Assembly: GCA_040768665.1 (NCBI GenBank)
Contig: JAXGMN010000032.1
Coordinates: 62,001 to 126,000 of the forward strand
DNA from: JABWBD01 sp040768665
Lineage (GTDB): Bacteria; Planctomycetota; Planctomycetia; Pirellulales; Thermoguttaceae
Direction of reading: 5' to 3'
DNA length: 64,000 nt
The notes beneath the pieces were generated by a model. That model made no database searches and was not told where the DNA came from. It saw only the letters and a program-made list of their open reading frames with translations. Made by a program: the position numbers and the translations under genes. This document shows positions 18,115 through 26,355 of the stretch, piece by piece. How positions within the stretch are numbered: the first letter of the stretch is position 1; each line of letters opens with the position of its first letter.

Positions 18115-18193
18115 AGAAGGGGTGTGGACGCATCCCGAAACCGGCGGCCCGCTCTCGCGGGGTAATCTCACCGATGCCGGCCAACGTCACGAA
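18115..18193 (+). pseudogene. relic of a group II intron reverse transcriptase
   Basis: About 79 bases closely match the group II intron reverse transcriptase at 54494-54572. They encode the fingers/palm segment GVWTHPETGGP...GVISPMPANV, where the intact form reads QGGVISPMLANVYL. No other part of an intron is seen on either side. Confidence 0.65.
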
Positions 18194-18263
18194 CGTGGAT
18201 GGACTTCAGCAAAGGAGCCGAAGCATTCTCAGCCGGAAGTGGATCTAGACCAATCCGAGCCGG

Positions 18264-18269
18264 TATAAT
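18264..18269 (+). promoter_or_regulatory. TATAAT -10-like hexamer before the ECF sigma gene
   Basis: A perfect TATAAT 36 bases before the sigma factor ATG. No good -35 is visible, so this is weak. Confidence 0.3.
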
Positions 18270-18304
18270 GGCGGCCGTGGACGTCTGGTTCGGGGGCCAG
18301 GGGT

Positions 18305-18862
18305 ATGAGCGACGTCACGCGTATCCTGTCTGCTATCGAACAAGGCGACGGCGAGGCTGCCGAGCAGCTTCTGCCGCTGGTCTACGAAGAGCTGCGGAAG
18401 CTGGCGGCGCTGAAGATGGCGGACGAGAAGCCGGGCCATACGCTCCAGGCGACGGCCCTGGTCCACGAAGCTTACCTTCGCCTGGTGGACGTGGAAAAGC
18501 CGCAGCACTGGAGCAGCCGCGGACATTTCTTCGGTGCTGCGGCGGAAGCCATGCGGCGAATCCTTGTGGAAAACGTCCGCCGCAAAAGAACTTCCAAGCA
18601 TGGCGGCGAGCACAGGCGTCAGGAGCTTGGCGACGTTGAAATCGCTTCGCCGGTCCGCCCGGAAAAACTGCTGGCTTTGGACGAGGCGCTGACCCGTCTG
18701 TCCGGCCAGGATCCCAAGGTCGCCGAACTGGTCAAGCTTCGCTATTTCGCCGGCCTGACGATCAAACAGGCGGCTGAGATTCTTGGCGTTTCTCCGCGAA
18801 CGGCAGACCAATACTGGCTTTACGCCAAGGCCTGGCTCCGCGAGGAAATCGACGGCAATTAG
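18305..18862 (+). CDS. ECF-type RNA polymerase sigma factor
   Basis: A 185-residue sigma factor of the planctomycete ECF group. Region 2 covers about residues 20-100 (ATALVHEAYLRLVD, HFFGAAAEAMRRILVENVRR). Region 4 covers about residues 125-180 and holds the helix-turn-helix LTIKQAAEILGVSPRTADQYW. No region 3 lies between them. It directs RNA polymerase to a special promoter set. The kinase starts 114 bases downstream on the same strand, a pairing common in planctomycetes in which the kinase is thought to control the sigma factor, possibly by phosphorylation. Confidence 0.92.
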   Translation: MSDVTRILSAIEQGDGEAAEQLLPLVYEELRKLAALKMADEKPGHTLQATALVHEAYLRLVDVEKPQHWSSRGHFFGAAAEAMRRILVENVRRKRTSKHGGEHRRQELGDVEIASPVRPEKLLALDEALTRLSGQDPKVAELVKLRYFAGLTIKQAAEILGVSPRTADQYWLYAKAWLREEIDGN

Positions 18863-18976
18863 CCCCTTGCAGAGGGGTTTACGGATATTCCGTGTTTTTC
18901 GCTGCGCAAGTCGAGGTGTTTTCTCGCACTGAACTGTGGAGGCCCAACTTGAGGCCGCTGCGGGAGTGGGTTTGCC

Positions 18977-21900
18977 ATGAACGAACGCGACATCTTCATC
19001 GAAGCGTTGGCGATCGAAGACCCTCACGATCGACGGGCTTTCGTCCAAGGAGCCTGCGGAAGTGATACGGCCCTGCTTGCGCGCGTGGAGGCATTGCTCC
19101 GTGCGCACGAGAAAGGGAACAGTTTCCTGGAAAGCCCGCCGGTCGTCGCCGCCCCCACGATCGACCAACCGATCACCGAAGGCCCCGGTACGGTGATCGG
19201 CCCTTACAAACTGCAGCAGCAGATCGGCGAGGGGGGGATGGGCGTGGTGTATATGGCCGAGCAGACCGAGCCGGTTGAGCGGCGGGTTGCGCTGAAGATC
19301 ATCAAGCCGGGCATGGACACCCGGCAGGTGATCGCTCGTTTCGAAACCGAAGAGCAAGCTCTGGCCCTGATGGACCACCCCAACATTGCCCGCGTGCTCG
19401 ACGCGGGGACCACGGAGACGGGGCGGCCCTACTTTGTGATGGAGCTGGTCAAGGGCGTGCCCATCACCCAGTATTGCGACGAGCATCGGCTCACGCCTCG
19501 CCAACGCCTGGAGCTGTTCGTGCCGGTCTGCCATGCCGTTCAGCACGCTCACCAGAAGGGGATCATCCACCGCGATATCAAGCCGACCAATGTGCTGGTG
19601 GCCGAGTACGACGATCGGCCGGTGCCGAAGATCATCGACTTCGGCGTGGCCAAGGCGATCGAGCAGCGGCTCACGGAGCGGACGGTGTTCACTCAGCTTG
19701 GCCAGGTGGTGGGCACAATCGACTACATGAGCCCCGAGCAGGCCAAGCTGAACCAGTTGGACGTTGACACCCGCACCGACGTTTACTCGCTGGGCGTGCT
19801 CCTTTACGAGCTTCTCACCGGCGAAACTCCGTTCGACCGGCAGCGGCTCCATGCGGCGGCGTTCGACGAGCTGTTGAGGATTATTCGAGAGGAGGAACCG
19901 CCGAGGCCGAGCATGCGGCTGAGCAGCAGCCAATCGCTGGCATCGATCGCGGCTAACCGGCACACGGAGCCGAAAGCCCTGAGTACGCTGGTCCGGGGCG
20001 AACTCGACTGGATCGCGATGAAGGCGCTGGAGAAGGACCGCAGCCGCCGCTACGAGACGGCGAACGCGTTGGCGGCCGATATCGAGCACTATCTGGCCGA
20101 TGAGCCGGTGGTGGCCTGCCCGCCTTCGGCCGGCTATCGGTTCCGCAAGTTTGTCCGGCGGAACAAAGGGCATTTGGCTGCGACGGCGATCATCGGAGTG
20201 ATCCTGCTCGTGGGAAGTTTGGTGAGCACGTGGCAAGCCGTTCGGGCGACGCGAGCCTTCCGGTCGGAAATCGACGCCCGAAAGGAGTCAGAGGAGGCCG
20301 AAAGCTTGGCTCAAAAAAGGGCCGACGAAGCGGCGGCAGCCAGGACCGAAGCCGAACAGCAGAAGCGGATTGCCGAGAGAGAATCGCGATGGGCAAAGCG
20401 GCATGAGCAGGTGGCGATACAACAGCGCGATTTAGCCCTCCACAATCTCTACCTTGCGGATATGCAAGTGGCCCAGCAGTATTGGGAGGAAGGTCAGCTT
20501 AGCAGGGTGCATGAATTGCTCAACGCTCATGCACCGCGATCAGGGCAGCCTGATCTGCGGGGCTGGGAGTGGTACTATCTGCTTTCGTTGTGCCACCAGG
20601 ATCTCTTCACCATTCGCGGGCAAACGGCTGATGTGTGCTCAGTCGCTTGGAGCCCCGATGGCAAGTGCGTGGCTTCCGGAGTCGGCGACGGAACCGTGAG
20701 GATTTGGGATCTGACCGTGGGTACCGAATTGGTGAGATTAAAGACTTGTGCCCATAAGGTATCCTCCCTGGCGTGGAGTCCGCAAGGGAAGCGATTAGCC
20801 GTGGCAACTGATGACGGAACCGTCAAGATCTGGGATAGAGCTGAGGGTCGAGAGCTACTGATACTAAGAGGGAGTCCCAGCGGAATGACATGTGTGGCCT
20901 GGAGTCCGGATGGCAGGCATCTGGCAACAGGAGACCGCGACCCGGCGGCGCGAATCTGGGACGCAGCCACGGGCGAGAAACTCGTAGAGATTAAGGGGTA
21001 TCTTTTTGGGGTGATGGCTGTGGCGTGGAGTCCGGATGGCCGACGGTTAGCTTCGGCGAGCGTCGGTGGCACTGTCAGAATATCGGACGCCAAGCAAGGC
21101 AAAGAGCTGCTGAAACTCCAACTAGGCGAATTGATGACTTTCGCATGGAGTCCCGATGGCAACCGCCTGGCTTTCGGTAGTTTCTCCGGCGACGTCTTGT
21201 TATTCGACGCGTCCACTGGAGGTCACATCCGGTCCTTCTCGTGCAACAGTGCCGTGGATTCCGTCGCCTGGAGTCCTGATGGAAAATTCTTGGCCACAGC
21301 CACTAGAGGGCAGAGCATCAGAATCTGGGACTCGCGGACGGGCCGAGAGACGCGAATACTGAAAGGGCATACCGGCTGGGTCCGTGCCGTAGCGTGGAGC
21401 CCCGATGGCCGGCGTTTGCTCTCCGGGGCCAGTGATGGCACAGTCAAGATCTGGGATCCTCACAAGGAAGCGGGAAGCTTCACCGCGCGCCCCTCCCTGG
21501 GGACGGTCTGCTCCGTTTACTGGGGCAACTCCAGCGTGCATGACGACCGGATGGCCTGTGGTCAAACGGATGGAACCATCCAGATTTACAACGTCACGAC
21601 CGGCGAGCAGGTTCTCCATCTGCCAGGGCATTCGCAGTGCGTATTTCAACTCGCGTGGAGCCCCGATGGGAGACATCTCGCATCGCGGAGCCTCGACCGC
21701 ACAATCAAGGTCTGGGATATCGCCAACTCACGGGTGCTCTGCGAGTCCGGCTACTCGGCTCAGAAGACCACTTGTGCATGTGCGTGGAGCCCGGACAGCA
21801 AACGCTTGGCTTATAGTGGAGGCCTCGACACCGCGATTAAGATCCTGGATGTAACCCGAGGCGAGGTCACCCGGACCTTGCGAGGTCACACGCAGGAAAT

Positions 21901-23860
21901 CCCCTCGATGGCATTCAGCCCCGATGGCAAGTGCTTAGCTTCCGGGTCTTGGAGCGGGGACGGCACCGTGAAGATCTGGGATCTGGACGCCGGTAAAGCA
22001 CTGCGCACAGTGCAGCCGAGCAACGGGCAATGCAAGTGGATCAGCCACGTTGCGTGGAGTCCCGACGGACAGCGTGTGGCGGCGGGGGGCTGGGAACAAC
22101 GGGTGACTGTCTGGGACATCTCCTCCGGCCGCGAACTCCTGTATTTCGAAGGGCATACGGGGTTCATTACGGGTGTCGCGTACAGTCCCGACGGTCGGCG
22201 GCTGGCCTCTACGGGCCAGGATCGGACACTCAAGATTTGGGACGCAATCACTGGGGAGGAGATTCTTGGCGTGTCAGGGTTCACCCAGTGGGTTGTGGAA
22301 CTAGCGTGGAGCCCGGACGGCCGCCTACTGAGCGGAATTGCAGATCAAATACTGATGGTCTTTGATGCGTCCCCGGGTTATGAGTTCGCCGAGACCCCGG
22401 CATACCTGGAGGAACTCGGTAGCCTGCGCGATGTCGCCACTCTGGAAAGGACGGTTCAGCTCAAGGCATTGGCGATGAGCACCATCGGGACCGAGGCTGA
22501 CAATCGGAAGGATCGCCCACGCGCGGCCGGTCCGCGCGACCAGTCGGTCGCCGAACAGCCGCAAGACTTGCAGCGGCAGCGGACCCTGGCGGGCAACCTG
22601 CACTCGACCGACGTGATCCAGACTTGGCGAAAGCAATACAACGAAGCAGAACGCTCTCTCGAGAGCGCTTTGGAACTCCGTGACGCCTTGCTGACGCAGC
22701 AGCCGGACAAGGCGGGAGCGGCGCTAGGTTTAGCGGAAGCGAGGTTTGCCCTCGGGCGGCTGTACTGGGACACGGGGCGAAGGCCCGACGCCCATCGGCT
22801 TTGGCAAGACGTCTTGCTTCAGATGCACAACGTTGCCGTGGAGAACGCGGAAGATCAGCCGCTGCAACAGCGGGTGGCCGCGTACGAGCGCGAGATCTGC
22901 CGGCGGTACGGCGAGCTGGGCCTCTGGGACTTGGCTGCCACGGTGGCCCAACACAACGCGGCGCTTAAGAGAGCAACGGACTACCCCGTCGATGCGGATT
23001 TGGCAATCTTTTTGGCGGGCAACGGAGAACAAGAGACGTGGCGTCAGTATTGTCAGTACGCTGTTGGATACCGGCGACGGCCATGCCCGCAGATTGTACG
23101 AACAACTTGCGTCTTCGACCCGCCCGCAATTGATGCTAAGGAGTCGCTCGCTCTGGCAAGGAAGTTTCTCGCGAGTGAGGATTTCATCAGGAATCTGGCT
23201 GACTACCCTGATAGGCGGTACCACACCGACTTATGCACGGCCCTTGCGCAGTGTCGAGCGTCGCGGTACGCCGACGCGCTGAAGACCATTGAAGCCCATC
23301 CGCTGAATCGCTCCTGGGAATCGATTTCCGGGCAGTCATCGAAACTGTCCGGTGGTTACATTTACGCGCTGGCTGCTCAAGGTGACGATCGCAAGGAGCT
23401 GGCTCTGGCCCAACTGGAGCGGGCCGAAGGGTTGTACCGCAGCACTTGCGGAGCCATGCTTGCCACGGATCGAATGGAGCTGCCTGCTCCCCTCGACGGG
23501 TGCCCTTGGGAACTTGCCCTCGCTCAAGTGCTACGACGGGAAGCCTGGCAGAAAGTCACGGGCCAGGCGCCCCCGGCTGACCGCTGGTGGAATCTCATCC
23601 AGGCGCGGGGCTATGCGCTCCTAGGTGAATCGGAGCGAGCCGAGAAGGAGCTTGCCACCGCCGTGGCCGGCGCTCCCCACGACCCGGAAATCGGAAAGGC
23701 GCGGACAAGGGTCTCGGAACAGTTGCGCCACTCTGCCCCTGCCGAGGCCGAGCGGAAGAAAGCCGCGGAACTCGGCCCCGGCAAGAAGACAGCATCCTCT
23801 GGCGCGCCCCCCCAAGGCCCTGCTGTGAACAGGGAAAACCAAGAGAAAGGCAAACCGTAG
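18977..23860 (+). CDS. membrane Ser/Thr protein kinase with 14 WD40 repeats
   Basis: A 1627-residue protein. Residues 75-380 form a Hanks-type kinase: glycine loop GEGGMGVVY near 83, VALKII, catalytic HRDIKPTN near 197, DFG near 220 and an SPEQAK segment. A single membrane helix (AATAIIGVILLVGSLVSTW) lies near 400-420 and a charged, Glu/Arg-rich coiled coil runs from 430 to 490. Residues 545-1130 carry 14 WD40 units (AWSPDGxxLAS...KIWD), enough for two seven-bladed propellers. The rest is helical and TPR-like. The kinase is predicted cytosolic and the propellers outside. It follows the ECF sigma gene. The stretch at residues 1357-1380 may be read in the wrong frame (see findings). Confidence 0.92.
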   Translation: MNERDIFIEALAIEDPHDRRAFVQGACGSDTALLARVEALLRAHEKGNSFLESPPVVAAPTIDQPITEGPGTVIGPYKLQQQIGEGGMGVVYMAEQTEPVERRVALKIIKPGMDTRQVIARFETEEQALALMDHPNIARVLDAGTTETGRPYFVMELVKGVPITQYCDEHRLTPRQRLELFVPVCHAVQHAHQKGIIHRDIKPTNVLVAEYDDRPVPKIIDFGVAKAIEQRLTERTVFTQLGQVVGTIDYMSPEQAKLNQLDVDTRTDVYSLGVLLYELLTGETPFDRQRLHAAAFDELLRIIREEEPPRPSMRLSSSQSLASIAANRHTEPKALSTLVRGELDWIAMKALEKDRSRRYETANALAADIEHYLADEPVVACPPSAGYRFRKFVRRNKGHLAATAIIGVILLVGSLVSTWQAVRATRAFRSEIDARKESEEAESLAQKRADEAAAARTEAEQQKRIAERESRWAKRHEQVAIQQRDLALHNLYLADMQVAQQYWEEGQLSRVHELLNAHAPRSGQPDLRGWEWYYLLSLCHQDLFTIRGQTADVCSVAWSPDGKCVASGVGDGTVRIWDLTVGTELVRLKTCAHKVSSLAWSPQGKRLAVATDDGTVKIWDRAEGRELLILRGSPSGMTCVAWSPDGRHLATGDRDPAARIWDAATGEKLVEIKGYLFGVMAVAWSPDGRRLASASVGGTVRISDAKQGKELLKLQLGELMTFAWSPDGNRLAFGSFSGDVLLFDASTGGHIRSFSCNSAVDSVAWSPDGKFLATATRGQSIRIWDSRTGRETRILKGHTGWVRAVAWSPDGRRLLSGASDGTVKIWDPHKEAGSFTARPSLGTVCSVYWGNSSVHDDRMACGQTDGTIQIYNVTTGEQVLHLPGHSQCVFQLAWSPDGRHLASRSLDRTIKVWDIANSRVLCESGYSAQKTTCACAWSPDSKRLAYSGGLDTAIKILDVTRGEVTRTLRGHTQEIPSMAFSPDGKCLASGSWSGDGTVKIWDLDAGKALRTVQPSNGQCKWISHVAWSPDGQRVAAGGWEQRVTVWDISSGRELLYFEGHTGFITGVAYSPDGRRLASTGQDRTLKIWDAITGEEILGVSGFTQWVVELAWSPDGRLLSGIADQILMVFDASPGYEFAETPAYLEELGSLRDVATLERTVQLKALAMSTIGTEADNRKDRPRAAGPRDQSVAEQPQDLQRQRTLAGNLHSTDVIQTWRKQYNEAERSLESALELRDALLTQQPDKAGAALGLAEARFALGRLYWDTGRRPDAHRLWQDVLLQMHNVAVENAEDQPLQQRVAAYEREICRRYGELGLWDLAATVAQHNAALKRATDYPVDADLAIFLAGNGEQETWRQYCQYAVGYRRRPCPQIVRTTCVFDPPAIDAKESLALARKFLASEDFIRNLADYPDRRYHTDLCTALAQCRASRYADALKTIEAHPLNRSWESISGQSSKLSGGYIYALAAQGDDRKELALAQLERAEGLYRSTCGAMLATDRMELPAPLDGCPWELALAQVLRREAWQKVTGQAPPADRWWNLIQARGYALLGESERAEKELATAVAGAPHDPEIGKARTRVSEQLRHSAPAEAERKKAAELGPGKKTASSGAPPQGPAVNRENQEKGKP

Positions 23861-23876
23861 AAGTGTGCTTGACACG

Positions 23877-23990
23877 AAAGCGGCCGGGGAGGCCCAAGGC
23901 GCCAACCGAGACCCTCCCCGGCGTGAGCATCCCCCGCGCGGCTCGCTCCGCGCGCCGGGGGATGATGCGGAGAGGGAGCATTGAGTGTCT
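23877..23990 (+). repeat. two-hairpin GC-rich leader repeat, copy A
   Basis: Copy A begins GCGGCCGGGGAGGCCCAAGG. Hairpin 1 pairs CCGGGGAGG with CCTCCCCGG; hairpin 2 is CCCCCGCGCG ... CGCGCCGGGGG. It ends with GGAGAGGGAGCATTGAG, a ribosome-site-like stretch, but no open frame follows; the opposite-strand DUF5615 gene begins there instead. See copies B-D. Confidence 0.75.
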
Positions 23991-24340
23991 TACAGGACGC
24001 GGAATCGAGCCTTCTTCTCATCGAGGACAACAAATGAACCGGGCAATCGATGCGCGTGGCGCTCGAGCAGGCGACGCAACCGCGCCAGCTTCGCAGCGCT
24101 GTCTGCGGGGTTCATGCGCAGCAGAACGATACCGTAGGCAGGCAGTTTCAGCCGCACCACCAATTCGCCGAAGTCCTTGTCTTCAGTCAGGAGAATGCGC
24201 TGCTGGCCGGCCGCCATTTGCAGCACCGTGCCGTCATCCGCCCCGGGTGCGACTTCCTTCACGTACAGCACGTCATACCCGTCGCTGCGCAATCCGGCCA
24301 CCAACAGAGCATCGCAGCATTCGTCGGCGGCGAGATTCAC
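23990..24340 (-). CDS. DUF5615 PIN-like toxin-type protein
   Basis: A 116-residue protein of the DUF5615 (Mut7-C-like, PIN-fold) type. The early DECCDALLVAGLRSDGYDV, central LLTEDKDFGELV and C-terminal basic FVVLDEKKARFRVL match this family, with acidic residues that would bind metal for RNA cleavage. The start overlaps the stop of the DUF433 gene by four bases, the usual order for this toxin-antitoxin-like pair. Confidence 0.85.
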   Translation of the reverse strand: MNLAADECCDALLVAGLRSDGYDVLYVKEVAPGADDGTVLQMAAGQQRILLTEDKDFGELVVRLKLPAYGIVLLRMNPADSAAKLARLRRLLERHAHRLPGSFVVLDEKKARFRVL

Positions 24341-24573
24341 AGGACTTCACCCGAAGCGATCACAATCTCTTCGTTGGCCAGATGGTCCGCGGCAAAGGCC
24401 GCCGCCGCCCGAATGTCTTCCACCGTGAGTTGCGGGTGATGTGCCAGGATCTGCGCGTCCGTCATCCCTTCGGCCAGCTTACGGAGGATGAGTTCGACGG
24501 TGACGCGTGTCCCTTGGATGACCGGCTTGCCAAACATGATCTTGGGATCAACGGAAATGCGTTCATGCGTCAT
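24337..24573 (-). CDS. DUF433 antitoxin-like protein
   Basis: A 78-residue DUF433 protein (winged-helix, VapB-like antitoxin). Typical features are the start ERISVDPKIMFGKPVIQGTR, then LRKLAEGMTDAQILAHHP and VEDIRAAAAFAADHL. GGAGGTGAG lies just before the ATG. It would bind and neutralise the DUF5615 partner encoded immediately downstream (ATGA overlap) and probably represses its own promoter. Confidence 0.88.
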   Translation of the reverse strand: MTHERISVDPKIMFGKPVIQGTRVTVELILRKLAEGMTDAQILAHHPQLTVEDIRAAAAFAADHLANEEIVIASGEVL

Positions 24574-24716
24574 GGGACTCACCTCCAAACGGACGCGAAG
24601 ACTTATTGTCCTGATTGTACGCCGCGCGAGGGCGCGGGAGAAGAGGAATCCTCGTGGGTGAGCCGGCAGGCGGCGGAAAAGGAGACGACTTGTCGTCGCA
24701 AGTCGCACGTTGAAAC

Positions 24717-24850
24717 AAGCGGCCGGGGCGGCCCAAGGCGCCAAGTTGAGATCCTCCCCGGCGTGAGCATTCCCCCGGGCGGCTCGCTCCGCGCGCCCGG
24801 CGGGGGTGTCAGATTTCCAGTCTACCCGCGGAGCAACTTCGAGAGAAGGA
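24717..24850 (+). repeat. two-hairpin GC-rich leader repeat, copy B
   Basis: Copy B. Hairpin 1 is altered (GGCCGGGGCGGCC...ATCCTCCCCGG); hairpin 2 is CCCCCGGGCG ... CGCCC-GGC-GGGGG. A shared tail GTGTCAGATTTCCAGTCTAC and CCGCGGAGCAACTTC leads to AGAAGGAG, the ribosome site of the 24859 gene. Confidence 0.8.
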
Positions 24851-24858
24851 GATGTGCG

Positions 24859-25308
24859 ATGAATCCGATGAAGCGACTTGGGCTGGTGGCGCTGTTCGTG
24901 GTCCTGGGGACGCTCTTCGCCACCTCGCTGGCCGTTGCTCGCGACTATACGGTAGACCACGAACTCGTTCCGCCCGCTGTTGACCCTCCCGAGCCGAAAG
25001 CGTCCGGCAAATGGACCTTGACGTATTTTGGGGACATACAAATCAAGGCGAAAGGGGTGGACGTGAGCTGCAAAAAACTCACGCCTGGGGAGCAGTATTC
25101 TGTTGTGGTTTCTGTCTTCTGGAGCAACCACTGGGGAGAGTTCGGTTGGTATGAGAACCGCTATACCCTTACGGCTGACGCGAGGGGCAAGCTCGAAACT
25201 CACTTCCTCGTGTACTACCCGTGGGAAGGCGAGGCGTCCGTCGAGGACTTGTGGATCGAAAAACTGAACGAAAACGGCAGCGTCGTCGTGCTGGAGACGC
25301 AGCGTTGA
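24859..25308 (+). CDS. small secreted protein, paralogue of 26356
   Basis: A 149-residue protein with a clear signal peptide (KRLGLVALFVVLGTLFATSLAVA). The mature part is beta-rich and ends in a motif shared with the gene at 26356: EPKASGKWTLTYFGDI ... CKKLTPGEQYSV ... YTLTADARGKLETHF ... WIEKLNENGSVVV. No known family recognised. The ATG at 24859 is preceded by AGAAGGAGA, which is the end of leader repeat B. The layout leader repeat plus secreted protein recurs at 25660 and 26356. Confidence 0.75.
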   Translation: MNPMKRLGLVALFVVLGTLFATSLAVARDYTVDHELVPPAVDPPEPKASGKWTLTYFGDIQIKAKGVDVSCKKLTPGEQYSVVVSVFWSNHWGEFGWYENRYTLTADARGKLETHFLVYYPWEGEASVEDLWIEKLNENGSVVVLETQR

Positions 25309-25417
25309 GAGACGTGTAGGGACGTGGTTTGCACGCACGTCGAGTGTGAGGGAGGCATTCCAGAAGGACGCGGGTGGCTGCAAGCAGCCATCCTACAAGA
25401 TTCGTACCGTTGACAAA

Positions 25418-25550
25418 GCGGCCGGGGAGGCCCAAGGCGCCAACCCAAATCCTCCCCGGCCTGGCATTCCCCCGGGCGGCTCGCTCTGCGCGCCCGGCGG
25501 GGGTGTCCAATTCTTAGTCTAGCCGCGGAGCAGCTCGGGGAAAAGGAGGT
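25418..25550 (+). repeat. two-hairpin GC-rich leader repeat, copy C
   Basis: Copy C keeps both hairpins (CCGGGGAGG / CCTCCCCGG and CCCCCGGGCG / CGCCCGGCGGGGG) and the tail GTGTCCAATTCTTAGTCTAG then CCGCGGAGCAGCTCG. It ends in AAAAGGAGGTG, a strong ribosome site before an ATG at 25552 that is in frame with the 25660 gene. Confidence 0.8.
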
Positions 25551-25659
25551 GATGCCCGGCAAGCGAGAATCGCAACGCGGGAAACACGGAACGGGCGGAG
25601 GCGATTATCGGCAACGTTCGAGATACAAACCCAACTGGGTAACACAAAGGAGAATTGCG

Positions 25660-26121
25660 ATGAAACGCCACTTGTTCTCAGCCACCTTGGTCCTCGCGGC
25701 CATCGCCCTGCTTCTGAGCGCTGCTCCGGCCAATGCCGCCGAAGAGCGACCCTTCAAGGCGACCACGGAGGTGGTTCGTCAGAACTCCGAGACGATCGAG
25801 GGAACGGTCCACTTGGTCTATTCCGGGACGGTGATCGCGACGCACCTCGGGTGCGCCGAGGCTCTTGCCGTAGTGGACATCGATCTCGCGACAGGGATCG
25901 CCACGGGGGTAGTGACGCTTACCAAGAAGGACGTCGATTCGATCACCTTCGAGTTTGTCCAGGTTTTCGATCCGGCCCAAGGAGGCTATGTCGGCGAATT
26001 CCAGATTACCGGCGGCAGCGGGAAGTTTGAGGGCGCCAGTGGAAGCGGCACGCTCCTGAATATGCCCGGAGACGAGCCGGACACCAGGGTCGGCTCGTAC
26101 GACGGAACGATCGTCTACTAA
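25660..26121 (+). CDS. small secreted beta-barrel-like protein
   Basis: A 153-residue secreted protein. Signal peptide: KRHLFSATLVLAAIALLLSAAPANA. The mature part is beta-rich, with a Gly-rich motif TGGSGKFEGASGSGTLLNM like that of allene-oxide-cyclase/dirigent-type barrels; this is resemblance only. I chose ATG 25660 because a good ribosome site (AAAGGAG) and the signal peptide start there. An in-frame ATG at 25552, directly behind leader repeat C, would add 36 charged residues and hide the signal. Confidence 0.75.
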   Translation: MKRHLFSATLVLAAIALLLSAAPANAAEERPFKATTEVVRQNSETIEGTVHLVYSGTVIATHLGCAEALAVVDIDLATGIATGVVTLTKKDVDSITFEFVQVFDPAQGGYVGEFQITGGSGKFEGASGSGTLLNMPGDEPDTRVGSYDGTIVY

Positions 26122-26215
26122 TCTGTGCCGCAAGCAGGTCGCGTCCGCGAAGTCAGCGGCCCGGCGTGCAGCGAGCGCGCCGGGGCGTCACTGGGCGCAA
26201 GCGTGATTGCGTAAA

Positions 26216-26347
26216 AACGGCCGGGGAGGCCCAAGGCGCCAACCGAGACCCTCCCCGGCGTGGGCATTCCCCCGGGCGGCTCGCTCCGCTCGCCCGGCGG
26301 GGGTGTCCGATTTCCAGTTTGCCCGCGGAGCGACTCCAAGAGAAGGA
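26216..26347 (+). repeat. two-hairpin GC-rich leader repeat, copy D
   Basis: Copy D keeps both hairpins and the tail GTGTCCGATTTCCAGTTTGC then CCGCGGAGCGACTCC. It runs into AGAAGGAGAAG, the ribosome site for the 26356 gene. Confidence 0.8.
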
Positions 26348-26355
26348 GAAGTGCA

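Noticed and set aside
18245..20236. A 663-codon minus-strand frame across the sigma and kinase genes
   Set aside because: Antisense to two well-supported genes.
25552..25659. Start of the 25660 gene at the ATG directly behind leader repeat C
   Set aside because: It would put 36 charged residues ahead of a clear signal peptide. The second ribosome site and ATG at 25660 fit better, although the upstream ATG has a strong ribosome site and may encode an overlapping leader.
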